64,000 nt of DNA from Cupriavidus sp. MP-37 (GCF_020618415.1 NZ_CP085345.1:1054001-1118000), one strand, 5' to 3'. Positions 46,098 to 55,204 are shown, counted from the stretch's first letter. The notes: a model not told the origin generated them from the sequence alone. Made by a program: numbers and translations.

Positions 46098-46577
46098 ATG
46101 GCCAAGGCCGAGAATCTGGTGACGTCGATCCGGGTAGAGATCGATGCGCCGGTGGCGCTGGTGTGGGAAGTGCTGACCGACTTTGCGCGCTACAACGAAT
46201 GGAACACGTTCTGTCCCGGGCTGGAAACCACCGGGCGGCTCGGCGACATGGTGCACATGCAGGTGCGCATTCCCGGCACCGACCAGGTGATCCCGGTCAA
46301 CGAGTACCTGGTGGCGTGGGAGCCGGAGCGGCTGCTGTCGTGGGAGCAGCGTCCGACCGACGCGAACAAGGACGCCGCGCGGCGCGACCAGTACCTGGAA
46401 GCCATCGGTCCGGGACGCACGCGCTACTTCACCACCGACCTGTTCCTGGGCCTGAACGCCGAGACCATCATGCGCGAGCACGGTGCCTGGGTGAAACAGG
46501 GCTTCGATCAGGTGGCACGCGACGTCAAGGCGCGCGCGGAAGCGCTGCACGCGCAACTGCAGGCCGGCCGCGGCTGA
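46098..46577 (+). CDS. SRPBCC-family protein (polyketide cyclase-like)
   Basis: 159 residues; AAGGAGGAGACC precedes ATG 46098. SIRVEIDAPVALVWEVLTDF and YNEWNTFCPGLE are the START/SRPBCC hydrophobic-pocket fold. Members bind or transform bulky hydrophobic ligands. It carries its own operator pair and faces the rest of the catabolic island; a role with the same substrate is inferred. Confidence 0.85.
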   Translation: MAKAENLVTSIRVEIDAPVALVWEVLTDFARYNEWNTFCPGLETTGRLGDMVHMQVRIPGTDQVIPVNEYLVAWEPERLLSWEQRPTDANKDAARRDQYLEAIGPGRTRYFTTDLFLGLNAETIMREHGAWVKQGFDQVARDVKARAEALHAQLQAGRG

Positions 46578-46583
46578 CCCCGT

Positions 46584-46615
46584 GCCGGTTCGGCCCGGAC
46601 ACCGGGCCGACCGGC
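46584..46615 (+). terminator. Hairpin after the SRPBCC gene
   Basis: GCCGGTTCGGCCCGG-ACA-CCGGGCCGACCGGC, a 14-bp stem with one bulge, lies 7 bp after the stop and between convergent genes. No T-run. Confidence 0.45.
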
Positions 46616-46625
46616 CTTACGGTGC

Positions 46626-46856
46626 TTACTGTGGCGGCCGCTGGCTCAGCACCACCAGCGCCGCGGCACCGCGGCTGCGCACGCAGGCGTCGTCGCAGCG
46701 CTCCATCGCGGCCTGGGCGGCGGGCAGCGTCATGGCGGGGAGCGCAAGCGCGGGCCGGTCATCCTGGCCGGCATCGACGGCCAGCCCCCAGCCCACGCCC
46801 ATGGCAGCGCCTGCCCCGATCAGGCCCGCCGCCCAACGAAATCCGAGCCGCTTCAT
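46626..46856 (-). CDS. Small membrane/exported protein of unknown function
   Basis: 76 residues from ATG 46856, preceded by GGAGGAGACAGCG. One hydrophobic segment (WAAGLIGAGAAMGVGWGLAV) serves as signal or anchor, then a short periplasmic tail with CDDAC near 54-58. It has its own LuxR-type operator (46931-46946), so it is a separately controlled member of the regulon. Family unknown. Confidence 0.6.
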   Translation of the reverse strand: MKRLGFRWAAGLIGAGAAMGVGWGLAVDAGQDDRPALALPAMTLPAAQAAMERCDDACVRSRGAAALVVLSQRPPQ

Positions 46857-46930
46857 CGCTGTCTCCTCCGCTTGCCCTGTTGGTATCCGGGCGATTGAGA
46901 GCATCGTAGTCAGCGGCGGGCCGGACCTCT

Positions 46931-46946
46931 TCGTCCGAGCAGACTA
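46931..46946 (-). promoter_or_regulatory. LuxR-type operator, small membrane protein promoter
   Basis: Read toward the gene: TAGTCT-GCTC-GGACGA, one mismatch in the palindrome, followed by AGAGG as at other sites. Centred 82 bp from ATG 46856 and overlapping the stop codon of the TetR gene. Confidence 0.55.
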
Positions 46947-47579
46947 AGGGGTATCCCGCATCAGCGCGGGGTCGGAAGTGGCGTGGGATCGACAAGAAGC
47001 GCGCGCGGCGGGCAGCACCGCATGGTGCTGGTACAGCCGGGCCAGCGCCGCGGCGCTGCCGGACAGCCCGGCGGGCGCCAGGTGCATTGCATGCGCGCCC
47101 AGCAGGCCCCACAGGTGCGCCAGCAGCAGGCCGGCCAGATCCGGGCTCGGCAACAGCATGGCGAACGTGACGCGCAGCGAATCGACGCCGCGCAGCACGC
47201 GCTCGCGCAGCGGGCACAGTTCGCAGGCTTCGCCGCACTTGTGCTGCAACAGTGCGGCAATCAGGCTGACATGGCGCGCCAGTTCGTCGCCGTGCAGGAA
47301 GGCCTGCAACGCCTGCGCCAATGCGTCCGGCGCGGCGCCAGCCTGTGCCAGCGGTGCAAGCCGCGCGGCGAAGTCGGCTTCGGCGCAGGACAGCAGCGCG
47401 CCCAGCAGGTCGGCGCGGGAATGGAAGTGTCCGTAGACGGCGCCGCGCGTCATGCCGATGGCGCGCGCCACGTCGTCGACGGTGACGCAATGCAGGCCGC
47501 GCTGGCGGATCAGCCGCTGCGCGCTGGCCAGGATGCGCGCGCGCGTCACGGCGGCATCCTCGCGGGTGTGGCGGGCCAT
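46944..47579 (-). CDS. TetR-family regulator
   Basis: 211 residues from ATG 47579. N-terminal helix-turn-helix TVDDVARAIGMTRGAVYGHF is typical of the AcrR/TtgR branch. The ligand domain has a Cys cluster (KCGEACELCPLRE near 113-125), which could sense metal or redox or be structural. Last gene of the hydrolase-SDR-isomerase operon, 13 bp after the isomerase, so it may give feedback control. Confidence 0.9.
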   Translation of the reverse strand: MARHTREDAAVTRARILASAQRLIRQRGLHCVTVDDVARAIGMTRGAVYGHFHSRADLLGALLSCAEADFAARLAPLAQAGAAPDALAQALQAFLHGDELARHVSLIAALLQHKCGEACELCPLRERVLRGVDSLRVTFAMLLPSPDLAGLLLAHLWGLLGAHAMHLAPAGLSGSAAALARLYQHHAVLPAARASCRSHATSDPALMRDTP

Positions 47580-47592
47580 CGGCGCGGCGCGC

Positions 47593-47979
47593 TTACACGA
47601 AATGCACGTCGTCCGGGCCCCAGTGGGCGCGCATGCTGCGGATGCGGCCGTCATCGCCGAAGCTCATGATGTCGGTCACGTCGATACGCGCCGGCCGCCC
47701 TTCCAGCCGCGCATGCACGGCGAAGGTCAGCGCGGCGGCGTTGCCGTGCGAGCCGCGCGGCGGCGCCACCACTTCCAGCCGCGCGCCCAGCGCGGTGGCG
47801 TGCTGGTAGAACGCCAGGATGGCCGGCTTGCCGGTGATCGGCTGCGCGCCGACCGGGTCTTCCACGGTGGCGTCGTCGGCGTAGAGCGCGGCAACGCCCT
47901 GCGCGTCGCCGGCATTGAAGCGCTCGACATAGGCGAGCAGCGTCGCCTTCATCGCGGCGCTATCGGGTCCTTCGGCCAT
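47593..47979 (-). CDS. Ketosteroid isomerase-like (SnoaL/NTF2 fold) protein
   Basis: 128 residues. The N-terminal half closely follows Comamonas testosteroni delta5-3-ketosteroid isomerase (FNAGDAQGVAALYADDATVE, DPVG). The three active-site residues have counterparts: Tyr17 (Tyr14), Asp41 (Asp38) and Asp103 (Asp99). KSI moves a double bond beside a ketone in steroids. Many NTF2-fold proteins are not isomerases, but conservation of all three residues makes isomerase chemistry likely. Substrate may be a steroid or another fused-ring enone. Confidence 0.78.
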   Translation of the reverse strand: MAEGPDSAAMKATLLAYVERFNAGDAQGVAALYADDATVEDPVGAQPITGKPAILAFYQHATALGARLEVVAPPRGSHGNAAALTFAVHARLEGRPARIDVTDIMSFGDDGRIRSMRAHWGPDDVHFV

Positions 47980-48000
47980 GGGGTCTCCTGGTCGTGGGTT

Positions 48001-48786
48001 TCAGCGTGCGGTGTAGCCGCCGTCGATCACCAGCTCGGCGCCGGTGACGTAGCGTCCCGCGTCGGACACCAGATACAGGATGCCCGCCGCGATGTCGCGT
48101 GGCTGTCCGACCTTGCCCGCTGGCGTGAGGCCGCCCAGGTAGTCGAACAGCCCTTCGCCCTGCCCCGAGGCCTGCGCCACGTGTTCCAGCATGGGCGTGC
48201 GGATAAAGCCGGGATGGATCGAATTGGCGCGGATGTTCTTGCCGGCGTACAGCAGCGCATCGGTCTTGGCCATCATCCGCACCGCCGCCTTCGACGCGTG
48301 ATAGGGCGGCACGTCCGGCCCGCCGGCGATGCCGTACATCGACGACACATTGACGATGGCGCCGCCGCCGGCGCGCTCCATGTGGGGGATAGCATGCTTG
48401 GTGCACAGGAAGGTGCCGGTCACGTTCACCGCCATCACCTGCTGCCATTGCTCCAGCGCCAGTTCATGGGTGGGCGCATTGGGCCCTTCGATGCCGGCGT
48501 TGTTCACCAGGATGCCGACGCCGCCGAAACGCTGCGCGATCTCGGTGAACACGCGCGCCACCTCGTCTTCGCGGGTGACGTCGAGCTTCCAGAATGCGGC
48601 CTCGCCGCCGGCCGCGCAGATCGCGTCGGCCGTGGCCTTGCCGTCCGCTTCCAGCACGTCGAGCACGGCGACCCTGGCGCCAGCCGCCGCGAGCATGCGC
48701 GCGGTCTCCGCACCGATGCCGCGCGCGGCACCGGTGATGGCCGCCACCTTGCCACGCAGGCCGAACAGGTCATACGGGTATTCCAT
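48001..48786 (-). CDS. Short-chain dehydrogenase/reductase
   Basis: 261 residues. NAD site TGAARGIG near 18-25, NNAG near 94, catalytic Ser in VSSMYG, and Tyr-x-x-x-Lys as YHASK. Asp after beta-2 (VLDVLEAD) favours NAD(H). Classical SDR of the hydroxysteroid/alcohol type. AAGGAGACACC precedes the start. Middle gene of the operon with the hydrolase and isomerase-like protein. Confidence 0.92.
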   Translation of the reverse strand: MEYPYDLFGLRGKVAAITGAARGIGAETARMLAAAGARVAVLDVLEADGKATADAICAAGGEAAFWKLDVTREDEVARVFTEIAQRFGGVGILVNNAGIEGPNAPTHELALEQWQQVMAVNVTGTFLCTKHAIPHMERAGGGAIVNVSSMYGIAGGPDVPPYHASKAAVRMMAKTDALLYAGKNIRANSIHPGFIRTPMLEHVAQASGQGEGLFDYLGGLTPAGKVGQPRDIAAGILYLVSDAGRYVTGAELVIDGGYTAR

Positions 48787-48823
48787 GGTGTCTCCTTGAT
48801 AGTTATGTTGTGGGCGGAGGCAA

Positions 48824-49714
48824 TTATGCCGCGCCGCCCGGCGCGGTATCGGCCAGGAAGCCCAGGCATTCGCGGTTGAAATACGCCGCGTGCTCGACCA
48901 TCACCCAGTGGCCGCAGCGGTTGATCATGACAAAGCGCGCGTCGGCGCAGCCGCTCAGGAATTTCGCCGCGCTCGAGGCGGGATTGAACCGGTCCTCGGT
49001 GCCCCAGAAGCCCAGCACCGGGCAGCGGATCTCGCCCAGCCGCGCGGTCAGGTTGGGCACCTTCATCGTCGCCAGCACCTCGCGCGGCTGCTCGCGGCAC
49101 ACCGCCATGCGCTCGTCGACCAGCGCGTCGGTGACCAGGCTGGCGTCGTGCACGAGCAGTTGCAGCAGCTGGCGCATGGTGTCGGGGTTCATATGGCCGC
49201 CGGTGAACAGCGACACCATGCGCTGGATGCCGGGCATCTCGAAATAGGTCTCGCGCTCTTCGACGCCGCCGGGCGCCATCATCACCAGGCGGCTGACATG
49301 CTCGGGGTAATCCAGCGCGTATTGCAGCGCGATGGCGCCGCCCAGCGAATTGCCCACCAGCACGCAGCGCGGCAGTTCCAGCGCCAGCAGCTGCTCGCGC
49401 AGCGCGGCGACGAAGAAGTCCAGCGTGTACTCGACGTCGTCCGGCTTGGACGACAGCCCGTAGCCCGGCAGGTCCACCACCACGGTACGGAAACCCGCCG
49501 CGGCAAACGCCGGCACGTTATGGCGGAAGTTGCTGTGGCCGCTCGCGCCCGGTCCGCTGCCGTGGATGAAGACCACCGGCTCGCCGGCGCCGGCGTCCAG
49601 GCAGTGCAGCCGCAGGCCCGTGGCGGTGGTGATGAAGCGCCCCACCGGCAGGTTGGGATGGAGCGAGGCGGTGGCGATGGGGGTCGAGGACGTGTGCTGC
49701 GAGGTAGCGGACAT
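48824..49714 (-). CDS. Meta-cleavage product C-C hydrolase (BphD/MhpC/TesD family)
   Basis: 296 residues. HGSGPGASGHSNF is the oxyanion signature of C-C bond hydrolases that split ring-fission products; nucleophile Ser123 in GNSLGG, Asp in GTEDRF and His in CGHWVMVE complete the triad. It releases a 2-hydroxydienoate, the substrate of the hydratase at 52418. First gene of the leftward operon, 62 bp from an operator. The matching extradiol dioxygenase is not in the window. Confidence 0.92.
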   Translation of the reverse strand: MSATSQHTSSTPIATASLHPNLPVGRFITTATGLRLHCLDAGAGEPVVFIHGSGPGASGHSNFRHNVPAFAAAGFRTVVVDLPGYGLSSKPDDVEYTLDFFVAALREQLLALELPRCVLVGNSLGGAIALQYALDYPEHVSRLVMMAPGGVEERETYFEMPGIQRMVSLFTGGHMNPDTMRQLLQLLVHDASLVTDALVDERMAVCREQPREVLATMKVPNLTARLGEIRCPVLGFWGTEDRFNPASSAAKFLSGCADARFVMINRCGHWVMVEHAAYFNRECLGFLADTAPGGAA

Positions 49715-49768
49715 GAGGGCGTCTCCCTTGGTTTGCCAGCATCTTGCGCAGCGCCATCGCCGCGGGCA

Positions 49769-49784
49769 TCGTTCATTCGGACTA
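49769..49784 (-). promoter_or_regulatory. LuxR-type operator between hydrolase and SDR genes
   Basis: Read toward the hydrolase: TAGTCC-GAAT-GAACGA. Centred 62 bp before the hydrolase start and 66 bp before the divergent SDR start, so it could serve both. Confidence 0.55.
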
Positions 49785-49842
49785 CGAGCCGGCGGGCCAC
49801 TTCTCCTACGATGGGCGCTCCATGCATCAGAGGGGGACGTTC

Positions 49843-50640
49843 ATGACAGGATTCGCGGGATTCGATTACACCGGCCAGACCGTGCTGGTCACCGGCGGCA
49901 TGCGCGGCATCGGCCGCGCCATCAGCGAGGCCTTCCTGCGCGCCGGCGCGCAGGTGTTCGTGTGCGGCCGCACCGCGCCCGCCGACGACAGCGAACTGCC
50001 CAGCGCGAACGGCCGCAGCGCCCGCTTTATCGCCGCGGACATCCGCGACCTGGAACAGGTCGACGCCATGCTGGCACTGATCGCGCAGGCCAGCGCGACG
50101 CTGGATGTAGTGGTCCACAACGCCGGCGGCGCGCCGTTCGCGCTGGTCGCGGATGCGTCGCCGCGTCTGCTGGAATCGGTAATCCGGCTCAACCTGGTGG
50201 CGCCGCTGCAGCTGGCCCAGCGCTGCAATGCGCGCATGCAGCAGCAGGCCGGCGGCGGCACCCAGCTGTTCGTCGGCAGCGTCAGCGCGCTGCGCCCATC
50301 GCCCGGCACCGCCGCCTACGGCGCCGCCAAGGCGGGCATCCTCAATGCGGTGCGCACGCTCGCGGTGGAATGGGCGCCGCGCGTGCGCGTGGCCGCGGTC
50401 AGCCCGGGCATGGTGCTGACCGAGACCTCGCAGCAGCAGCACTACGGCGACCCGGCGGCGTTGCTCAACATGGCGGCGACGGTGCCGCTCGGCCGGCTGG
50501 CGCTGCCGGACGACATCGCCGCCGCCTGCCTGTTCCTGGCGTCGCCGCAGGCCTCGTACATAAGCGGCGCCAACCTCGTGATCGACGGCGGCGGCGAGCG
50601 GCCGGCCTTTCTCGACGCGGCCTCGGTGAATCGCACCTGA
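49843..50640 (+). CDS. Short-chain dehydrogenase/reductase
   Basis: 265 residues from ATG 49843 (AGGGGGACG upstream). TGGMRGIGRA is the nucleotide site, NAGG near 88, Ser in VGSVSAL and YGAAK the catalytic Tyr/Lys. CGRT after beta-2 may favour NADP(H). Divergent from the hydrolase operon and probably the second hydroxyl/ketone oxidoreductase of the same pathway. Confidence 0.92.
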   Translation: MTGFAGFDYTGQTVLVTGGMRGIGRAISEAFLRAGAQVFVCGRTAPADDSELPSANGRSARFIAADIRDLEQVDAMLALIAQASATLDVVVHNAGGAPFALVADASPRLLESVIRLNLVAPLQLAQRCNARMQQQAGGGTQLFVGSVSALRPSPGTAAYGAAKAGILNAVRTLAVEWAPRVRVAAVSPGMVLTETSQQQHYGDPAALLNMAATVPLGRLALPDDIAAACLFLASPQASYISGANLVIDGGGERPAFLDAASVNRT

Positions 50641-50689
50641 GTCGCACCTGAACCGCACCCGAGCAGCTGCTTCCCGTAGGGAAACCGCC

Positions 50690-50705
50690 TAGTCCGTTCT
50701 GCCGA
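50690..50705 (+). promoter_or_regulatory. LuxR-type operator, DUF1302 operon
   Basis: TAGTCC-GTTC-TGCCGA; first half-site perfect, second weak. Centred 105 bp before ATG 50803 in the gap after the SDR gene. Confidence 0.5.
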
Positions 50706-50802
50706 TTTGTGCGGGGCTCCCCGTCTCTACGCTTCTCGTCCAGGCGAGCGCCGATCGAAGTGCCAGGCAATGAACCAACACCGATTCCACGGGGAGACCA
50801 CC

Positions 50803-52365
50803 ATGCACCAACCACCACGCGGGCCACTGCAGCGCCGCAACCGGCTGCGGCCCATCGCCGCAGCAGCGGCCCTGACGGCGCTGCTTGCACAGCCCGCGCG
50901 CGCCGGCGACACCATCGACCTCGGCCACGACACCACGCTCGACTACAGCATCACCGCCTCCTACGGCGCGGCGCTGCGCACCGGCCGCCAGAGCGACGCG
51001 CTGCTGAGCCCGGCCAATATCAACGGCGACGACGGCGACCGCAACTTCAAGCGCGGCGACCTGATCGCCAACCGCGTTTCGCTGCTGGGCGAAGCACATC
51101 TCAAGCGCAACGCCTTCGGCGTACTGCTGCGCGGCAGCGTGTTCCAGGACTGGGCCTACAGCGGCACCAATTCCAACAACGCGCCGTTCACGGTCAACCA
51201 CAGCGGCCCGTTCAACCAGTTCACCAGTTCCGCGCGCGACTACCACGAGCACCGCGCGCAGCTGCTCGACGCCTACGTCTACGGCGCCACGCCGGTCGGC
51301 GGCACGCAGCTGAGCTTCAAGCTGGGCAACCAGGTGGTGGCCTGGGGCGAAAGCCTGTTCTTCGCCAACATCGCCGGGGCGCAGGGCCCCGCCGATGCGA
51401 CCAAGGCCTTCGTCCCCGGCGCCGAGGTCAAGGACATCCTGCTGCCGGTGCCGCAGGCCTCGCTGCAGCTGCAGGTCACGCCGTCGTTCAGCCTGATGGG
51501 CTATTACCAGTTCACCTACAAGCCGAACCAGATGTTCGCCCCGGGCAGCTATTTCAGCACCACCGACGTGGTCGGGCCCGGCGCGGAATTCATCATCGGG
51601 CCCGGCTTCAACATCCCGCGCGGCCCGGATATCCGCCCGTCCGACTGGGGCCAGTGGGGCGTCGGCGCGCGCTTCCGCGTGTTCGAAGACACCGAGATCG
51701 GCATCTACCAGCTGCGCTACCACGACAAGAACCCGAGCGTGGTCACCTCGCTGTTCCCCACGCTGCAGTACCAGCAGAAGTTCTACGGCGGCATCAACCT
51801 GACCGGCGCCAGCTTCTCGACGCAGCTGCTGGGCGCCAACGTCGCCGGCGAAGTCAGCTACAAGGACGGCGTGCCGATGCTGGTGGACGTGGCCGGCTCC
51901 GCCACCGCCACGCGCGGCAAGGCGCTGCAGGGCCAGCTGTCGGCGATCTATTCGGTGGGGCCGAACTTCCTGGCCGACTCGCAGTCGCTGCTGGGCGAAG
52001 TGTCGTACCTGCATGTGCTGGACGTGGATCCGGTGATGGGCTTCAGCAAGCTGTCGAACACCCGCAACTCGGCCGCGTTCCAGGTGGGCTGGTCGCTCAC
52101 CTACAACAACGTGTTCGATGGCTGGGACGTCACCGTGCCGCTGACCTACGCGCAGCAGTTCAGCGGCAGGTCGGCGGTGGCCGGCGCCTTCGGCACGCTG
52201 ATGGGCTATGGCGACAAGCGCGCCAGCGTCGGGCTGACCTTTAAGTACCTGAACAACCTGGAGCTCAACCTGACCTACGCCGCGTTCATCGGCGGCGCCA
52301 ACATCGTCAACCGCCCGCTGGCCGACCGCGACTACGTGGCCTTCAACGCCAAGTATTCCTTCTGA
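50803..52365 (+). CDS. DUF1302 outer-membrane beta-barrel protein
   Basis: 520 residues from ATG 50803 (GGGGAGACCACC upstream), signal peptide to about residue 34 (LLAQPARA). The sequence is a run of amphipathic beta strands ending in Phe (NAKYSF), typical of outer-membrane barrels. DUF1302 proteins recur in clusters for hydrophobic substrates such as steroids and terpenoids, where they are thought to help uptake. First gene of the operon with the hydratase, dehydrogenase and aldolase. Confidence 0.85.
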   Translation: MHQPPRGPLQRRNRLRPIAAAAALTALLAQPARAGDTIDLGHDTTLDYSITASYGAALRTGRQSDALLSPANINGDDGDRNFKRGDLIANRVSLLGEAHLKRNAFGVLLRGSVFQDWAYSGTNSNNAPFTVNHSGPFNQFTSSARDYHEHRAQLLDAYVYGATPVGGTQLSFKLGNQVVAWGESLFFANIAGAQGPADATKAFVPGAEVKDILLPVPQASLQLQVTPSFSLMGYYQFTYKPNQMFAPGSYFSTTDVVGPGAEFIIGPGFNIPRGPDIRPSDWGQWGVGARFRVFEDTEIGIYQLRYHDKNPSVVTSLFPTLQYQQKFYGGINLTGASFSTQLLGANVAGEVSYKDGVPMLVDVAGSATATRGKALQGQLSAIYSVGPNFLADSQSLLGEVSYLHVLDVDPVMGFSKLSNTRNSAAFQVGWSLTYNNVFDGWDVTVPLTYAQQFSGRSAVAGAFGTLMGYGDKRASVGLTFKYLNNLELNLTYAAFIGGANIVNRPLADRDYVAFNAKYSF

Positions 52366-52417
52366 CCTTCGTCCCGGTCCGCGCCGCCAAGGCCGCGCGG
52401 ACCGTCCCTTTGCCGCC

Positions 52418-53200
52418 ATGAACGCCGACCTGATCACCACGCTCAGCAACGAACTCCACCAGGCGCTGGTCACGCGCACGCCGGTACCGCCGCTCAGCGG
52501 CCGCGGCCTGGCGCTGGATGTCAGCGCCGCCTACCGCATCCAGCAGGGCTTTGTCGCCCACCGGCTCGCGGCCGGCGACCGCGTCACCGGCAAGAAGATC
52601 GGCGTGACCAGCGCCGCCGTGCAGCAGATGCTGGACGTGCACCAGCCCGACTTCGGCATCCTGCTGCAGAGCATGCACTACGCCGCCGGCCAGCCCATCC
52701 CGACCGCGTCGCTGATCCAGCCGCGCGCCGAGGGCGAGATCGCCTTCTTCCTGCGGCGCGACCTGCGCGGCCCGGGCGTGACGCGCGACGACGTGCTCGA
52801 CGCCACCGAGGCGGTCGCGGCCTGCTTCGAGATCGTCGATTCGCGCATCCGCGACTGGCGCATCCGCATTGAGGATACGGTCGCCGACAACGCCTCCTGC
52901 GGCGTCTATGTGCTCGGCGACGAGCGCGTCAGTCCGCATGCGCTGGACCTGGCCGCCTGCGCGATGACGCTCGACAAGAACGGCGAGTGCGTCGCCACCG
53001 GCCTGGGCAGCGCCGCGCTGGGCCACCCCGCCGACGCGGTGGCGTGGCTGGCCAACACCCTCGGCAGCTACGGCATCCCGCTGCTGGCGGGCGAGACCAT
53101 CCTGTCGGGCTCGCTGGCGGCGCTGATTCCCGTGCAGGCGGGCGACCACCTGTCCATGCATATCACCGGCATCGGCGGCTGCGCCGCCGTGTTCTCCTGA
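52418..53200 (+). CDS. 2-hydroxypenta/hexa-2,4-dienoate hydratase (MhpD/TesE/BphH type)
   Basis: 260 residues. GKKIGVTSAAVQQML, IQPRAEGEIAFFL and EIVDSRI give the metal-binding Glu residues of the fumarylacetoacetate-hydrolase-like hydratases. It adds water to the dienoate released by the C-C hydrolase. A hairpin (GGTCCGCGC repeat) lies in the 52-bp gap after the DUF1302 gene and may tune expression. Confidence 0.92.
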   Translation: MNADLITTLSNELHQALVTRTPVPPLSGRGLALDVSAAYRIQQGFVAHRLAAGDRVTGKKIGVTSAAVQQMLDVHQPDFGILLQSMHYAAGQPIPTASLIQPRAEGEIAFFLRRDLRGPGVTRDDVLDATEAVAACFEIVDSRIRDWRIRIEDTVADNASCGVYVLGDERVSPHALDLAACAMTLDKNGECVATGLGSAALGHPADAVAWLANTLGSYGIPLLAGETILSGSLAALIPVQAGDHLSMHITGIGGCAAVFS

Positions 53201-53227
53201 CTGTCTGACCTTGCAACGCGAGACCCC

Positions 53228-54133
53228 ATGAACAAGATCCGATGCGCCCTGATCGGTCCCGGCAATATCGGCACCGACCTGCTCTACAAGCTGCGCCGCA
53301 GCGACATCCTCGAACCGGTCTGGATGGTCGGCGTCGAGCCAGCCTCCGAAGGCCTGGCGCGTGCGCGCGAACTGGGGCTGAAGACCACCAGCGACGGTAT
53401 CGACGGCCTGTTGCCGCATCTGGAAGCCGACGACATCCGCATCGCCTTCGATGCCACCTCGGCCTACGTCCATGCCGAGCATTCGGCCAGGCTCACCGCG
53501 CGCGGCGTGCGCGTGATCGACCTGACGCCGGCGGCGATCGGGCCGTTCTGCGTGCCGCCCGTCAACCTCGACGCCCATATCGGCAGCAACGAGATGAACG
53601 TCAATATGGTCACCTGCGGCGGGCAGGCCACCATCCCGATGGTCTATGCCGTGTCGCGTGTGCAGCCGGTCGCGTATGGCGAGATCGTGGCGACGGTGTC
53701 GTCGCGCTCAGTCGGTCCCGGCACGCGCCGCAATATCGACGAATTCACGCGCACCACCGCGGGCGCGATCGAAGCCGTGGGCGGCGCGCGCCAGGGCAAG
53801 GCCATCATCGTGATCAACCCGGCCGAGCCGCCGCTGATCATGCGCGACACCATCCACTGCCTGACCGACGACGCGCCCGATGTTGCCGCGATTACCGCGT
53901 CGGTGCATGACATGATTGCCGAGGTGCGCAAGTACGTGCCCGGCTACACGCTGAAGAACGGCCCGGTGTTCGATGGCAAGCGCGTCTCGATCTTCCTCGA
54001 GGTCGAGGGCCTGGGCGACTACCTGCCCAAGTACGCCGGCAACCTCGACATCATGACCGCCTCGGCCGCGCGCACCGCCGAATGCATCGCCGCCGCCATG
54101 CGCGCCGGCAGCCCCGCAACCGCCACTGCCTGA
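53228..54133 (+). CDS. Acetaldehyde/propionaldehyde dehydrogenase, acylating (MhpF/TesF/BphJ type)
   Basis: 301 residues. NAD site GPGNIGTDL at 10-18, catalytic Cys130 in [12 protein letters not shown], and MRDTIHC near 204. It turns the aldehyde made by the aldolase into acyl-CoA; family members form a channelling complex with the aldolase encoded next. Overall length and order hydratase-dehydrogenase-aldolase are standard. Confidence 0.95.
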   Translation: MNKIRCALIGPGNIGTDLLYKLRRSDILEPVWMVGVEPASEGLARARELGLKTTSDGIDGLLPHLEADDIRIAFDATSAYVHAEHSARLTARGVRVIDLTPAAIGPFCVPPVNLDAHIGSNEMNVNMVTCGGQATIPMVYAVSRVQPVAYGEIVATVSSRSVGPGTRRNIDEFTRTTAGAIEAVGGARQGKAIIVINPAEPPLIMRDTIHCLTDDAPDVAAITASVHDMIAEVRKYVPGYTLKNGPVFDGKRVSIFLEVEGLGDYLPKYAGNLDIMTASAARTAECIAAAMRAGSPATATA

Positions 54134-54144
54134 GGAGCCCGGCC

Positions 54145-55170
54145 ATGGCCCAACGCATCACCCTGCACGACATGACCCTGCGCGACGGCATGCACCCGAA
54201 GCGCCACCAGATTTCGCTGGAACAGATGAAGGGCATTGCCCGCGGCCTCGATGCCGCCGGCGTGCCGCTGATCGAAGTCACCCACGGCGATGGCCTGGGC
54301 GGCGCCTCGGTCAACTACGGCTTCCCCGCGCACAGCGACGAGGAATACCTGCGCGCGGTGCTGGGCGAGCTGAAGCAGGCGCGCGTGTCGGCGCTGCTGC
54401 TGCCCGGCATCGGCACCGTCGACCACCTGCGCATGGCGCACGAGATCGGCGTGCAGACCATCCGCGTGGCCACACACTGCACCGAGGCCGATGTCTCGGA
54501 GCAGCATATCGGCATGGCGCGCAAGCTCGGCATGGATACCGTCGGCTTCCTGATGATGGCGCACATGGCGCCGGTGCAGACGCTGGTGCAGCAGGCGCGG
54601 CTGATGGAAAGCTACGGCGCCAACTGCCTGTACATCACCGATTCCGCCGGGCACATGCTGCCGCACGACGTTACCGAGAAGCTCACCGCGGTGCGGCAGG
54701 CCTTGCGCCCGGAGACCGAGCTGGGCTTCCACGGCCACCACAACCTGGCCATGGGCGTGGCCAATTCGCTCGTGGCGATCGCCTGCGGCGCCACCCGCAT
54801 CGACGCCGCCGCGGCGGGACTGGGTGCCGGCGCCGGCAACACACCGATGGAAGTGCTGGTGGCGGTGTGCGAGCGCATGGGCATCGAGACCGGCGTCGAC
54901 GTGTTCCGCATTGCCGACGTGGCCGAAGACCTGGTGGTGCCGATCATGGACCACCCCATCCGCATCGACCGCGACGCGCTCACGCTGGGCTATGCCGGCG
55001 TGTATTCGTCGTTCCTGCTGTTCGCCAAGCGCGCCGAGGCCAAGTACCACATCCCCGCGCGCGAGATCCTGGTGGAGCTTGGCCGGCAGCGGCTGGTGGG
55101 CGGCCAGGAAGACATGATCGAGGACACGGCGATCACGCTGGCACGCGCGCGCGGCCTGCCGGTGGCGTAA
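54145..55170 (+). CDS. 4-hydroxy-2-oxovalerate/-hexanoate aldolase (MhpE/TesG/BphI type)
   Basis: 341 residues from ATG 54145, with GAGGAGCCC upstream. [15 protein letters not shown] is the metal and substrate loop of HMGL-like aldolases; [11 protein letters not shown] supplies the two His ligands. It splits the hydroxy-oxoacid into pyruvate and an aldehyde. 11 bp after the dehydrogenase gene. Confidence 0.95.
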   Translation: MAQRITLHDMTLRDGMHPKRHQISLEQMKGIARGLDAAGVPLIEVTHGDGLGGASVNYGFPAHSDEEYLRAVLGELKQARVSALLLPGIGTVDHLRMAHEIGVQTIRVATHCTEADVSEQHIGMARKLGMDTVGFLMMAHMAPVQTLVQQARLMESYGANCLYITDSAGHMLPHDVTEKLTAVRQALRPETELGFHGHHNLAMGVANSLVAIACGATRIDAAAAGLGAGAGNTPMEVLVAVCERMGIETGVDVFRIADVAEDLVVPIMDHPIRIDRDALTLGYAGVYSSFLLFAKRAEAKYHIPAREILVELGRQRLVGGQEDMIEDTAITLARARGLPVA

Positions 55171-55184
55171 GGACGCTTTCGATC

Positions 55185-55204
55185 GGGCCCGGCCCGCCGG
55201 GCCC
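55185..55204 (+). terminator. GC hairpin after the aldolase gene
   Basis: GGGCCCGG-CCCG-CCGGGCCC, 8-bp stem, 15 bp after the stop. It may end or attenuate transcription into surE. Confidence 0.45.
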
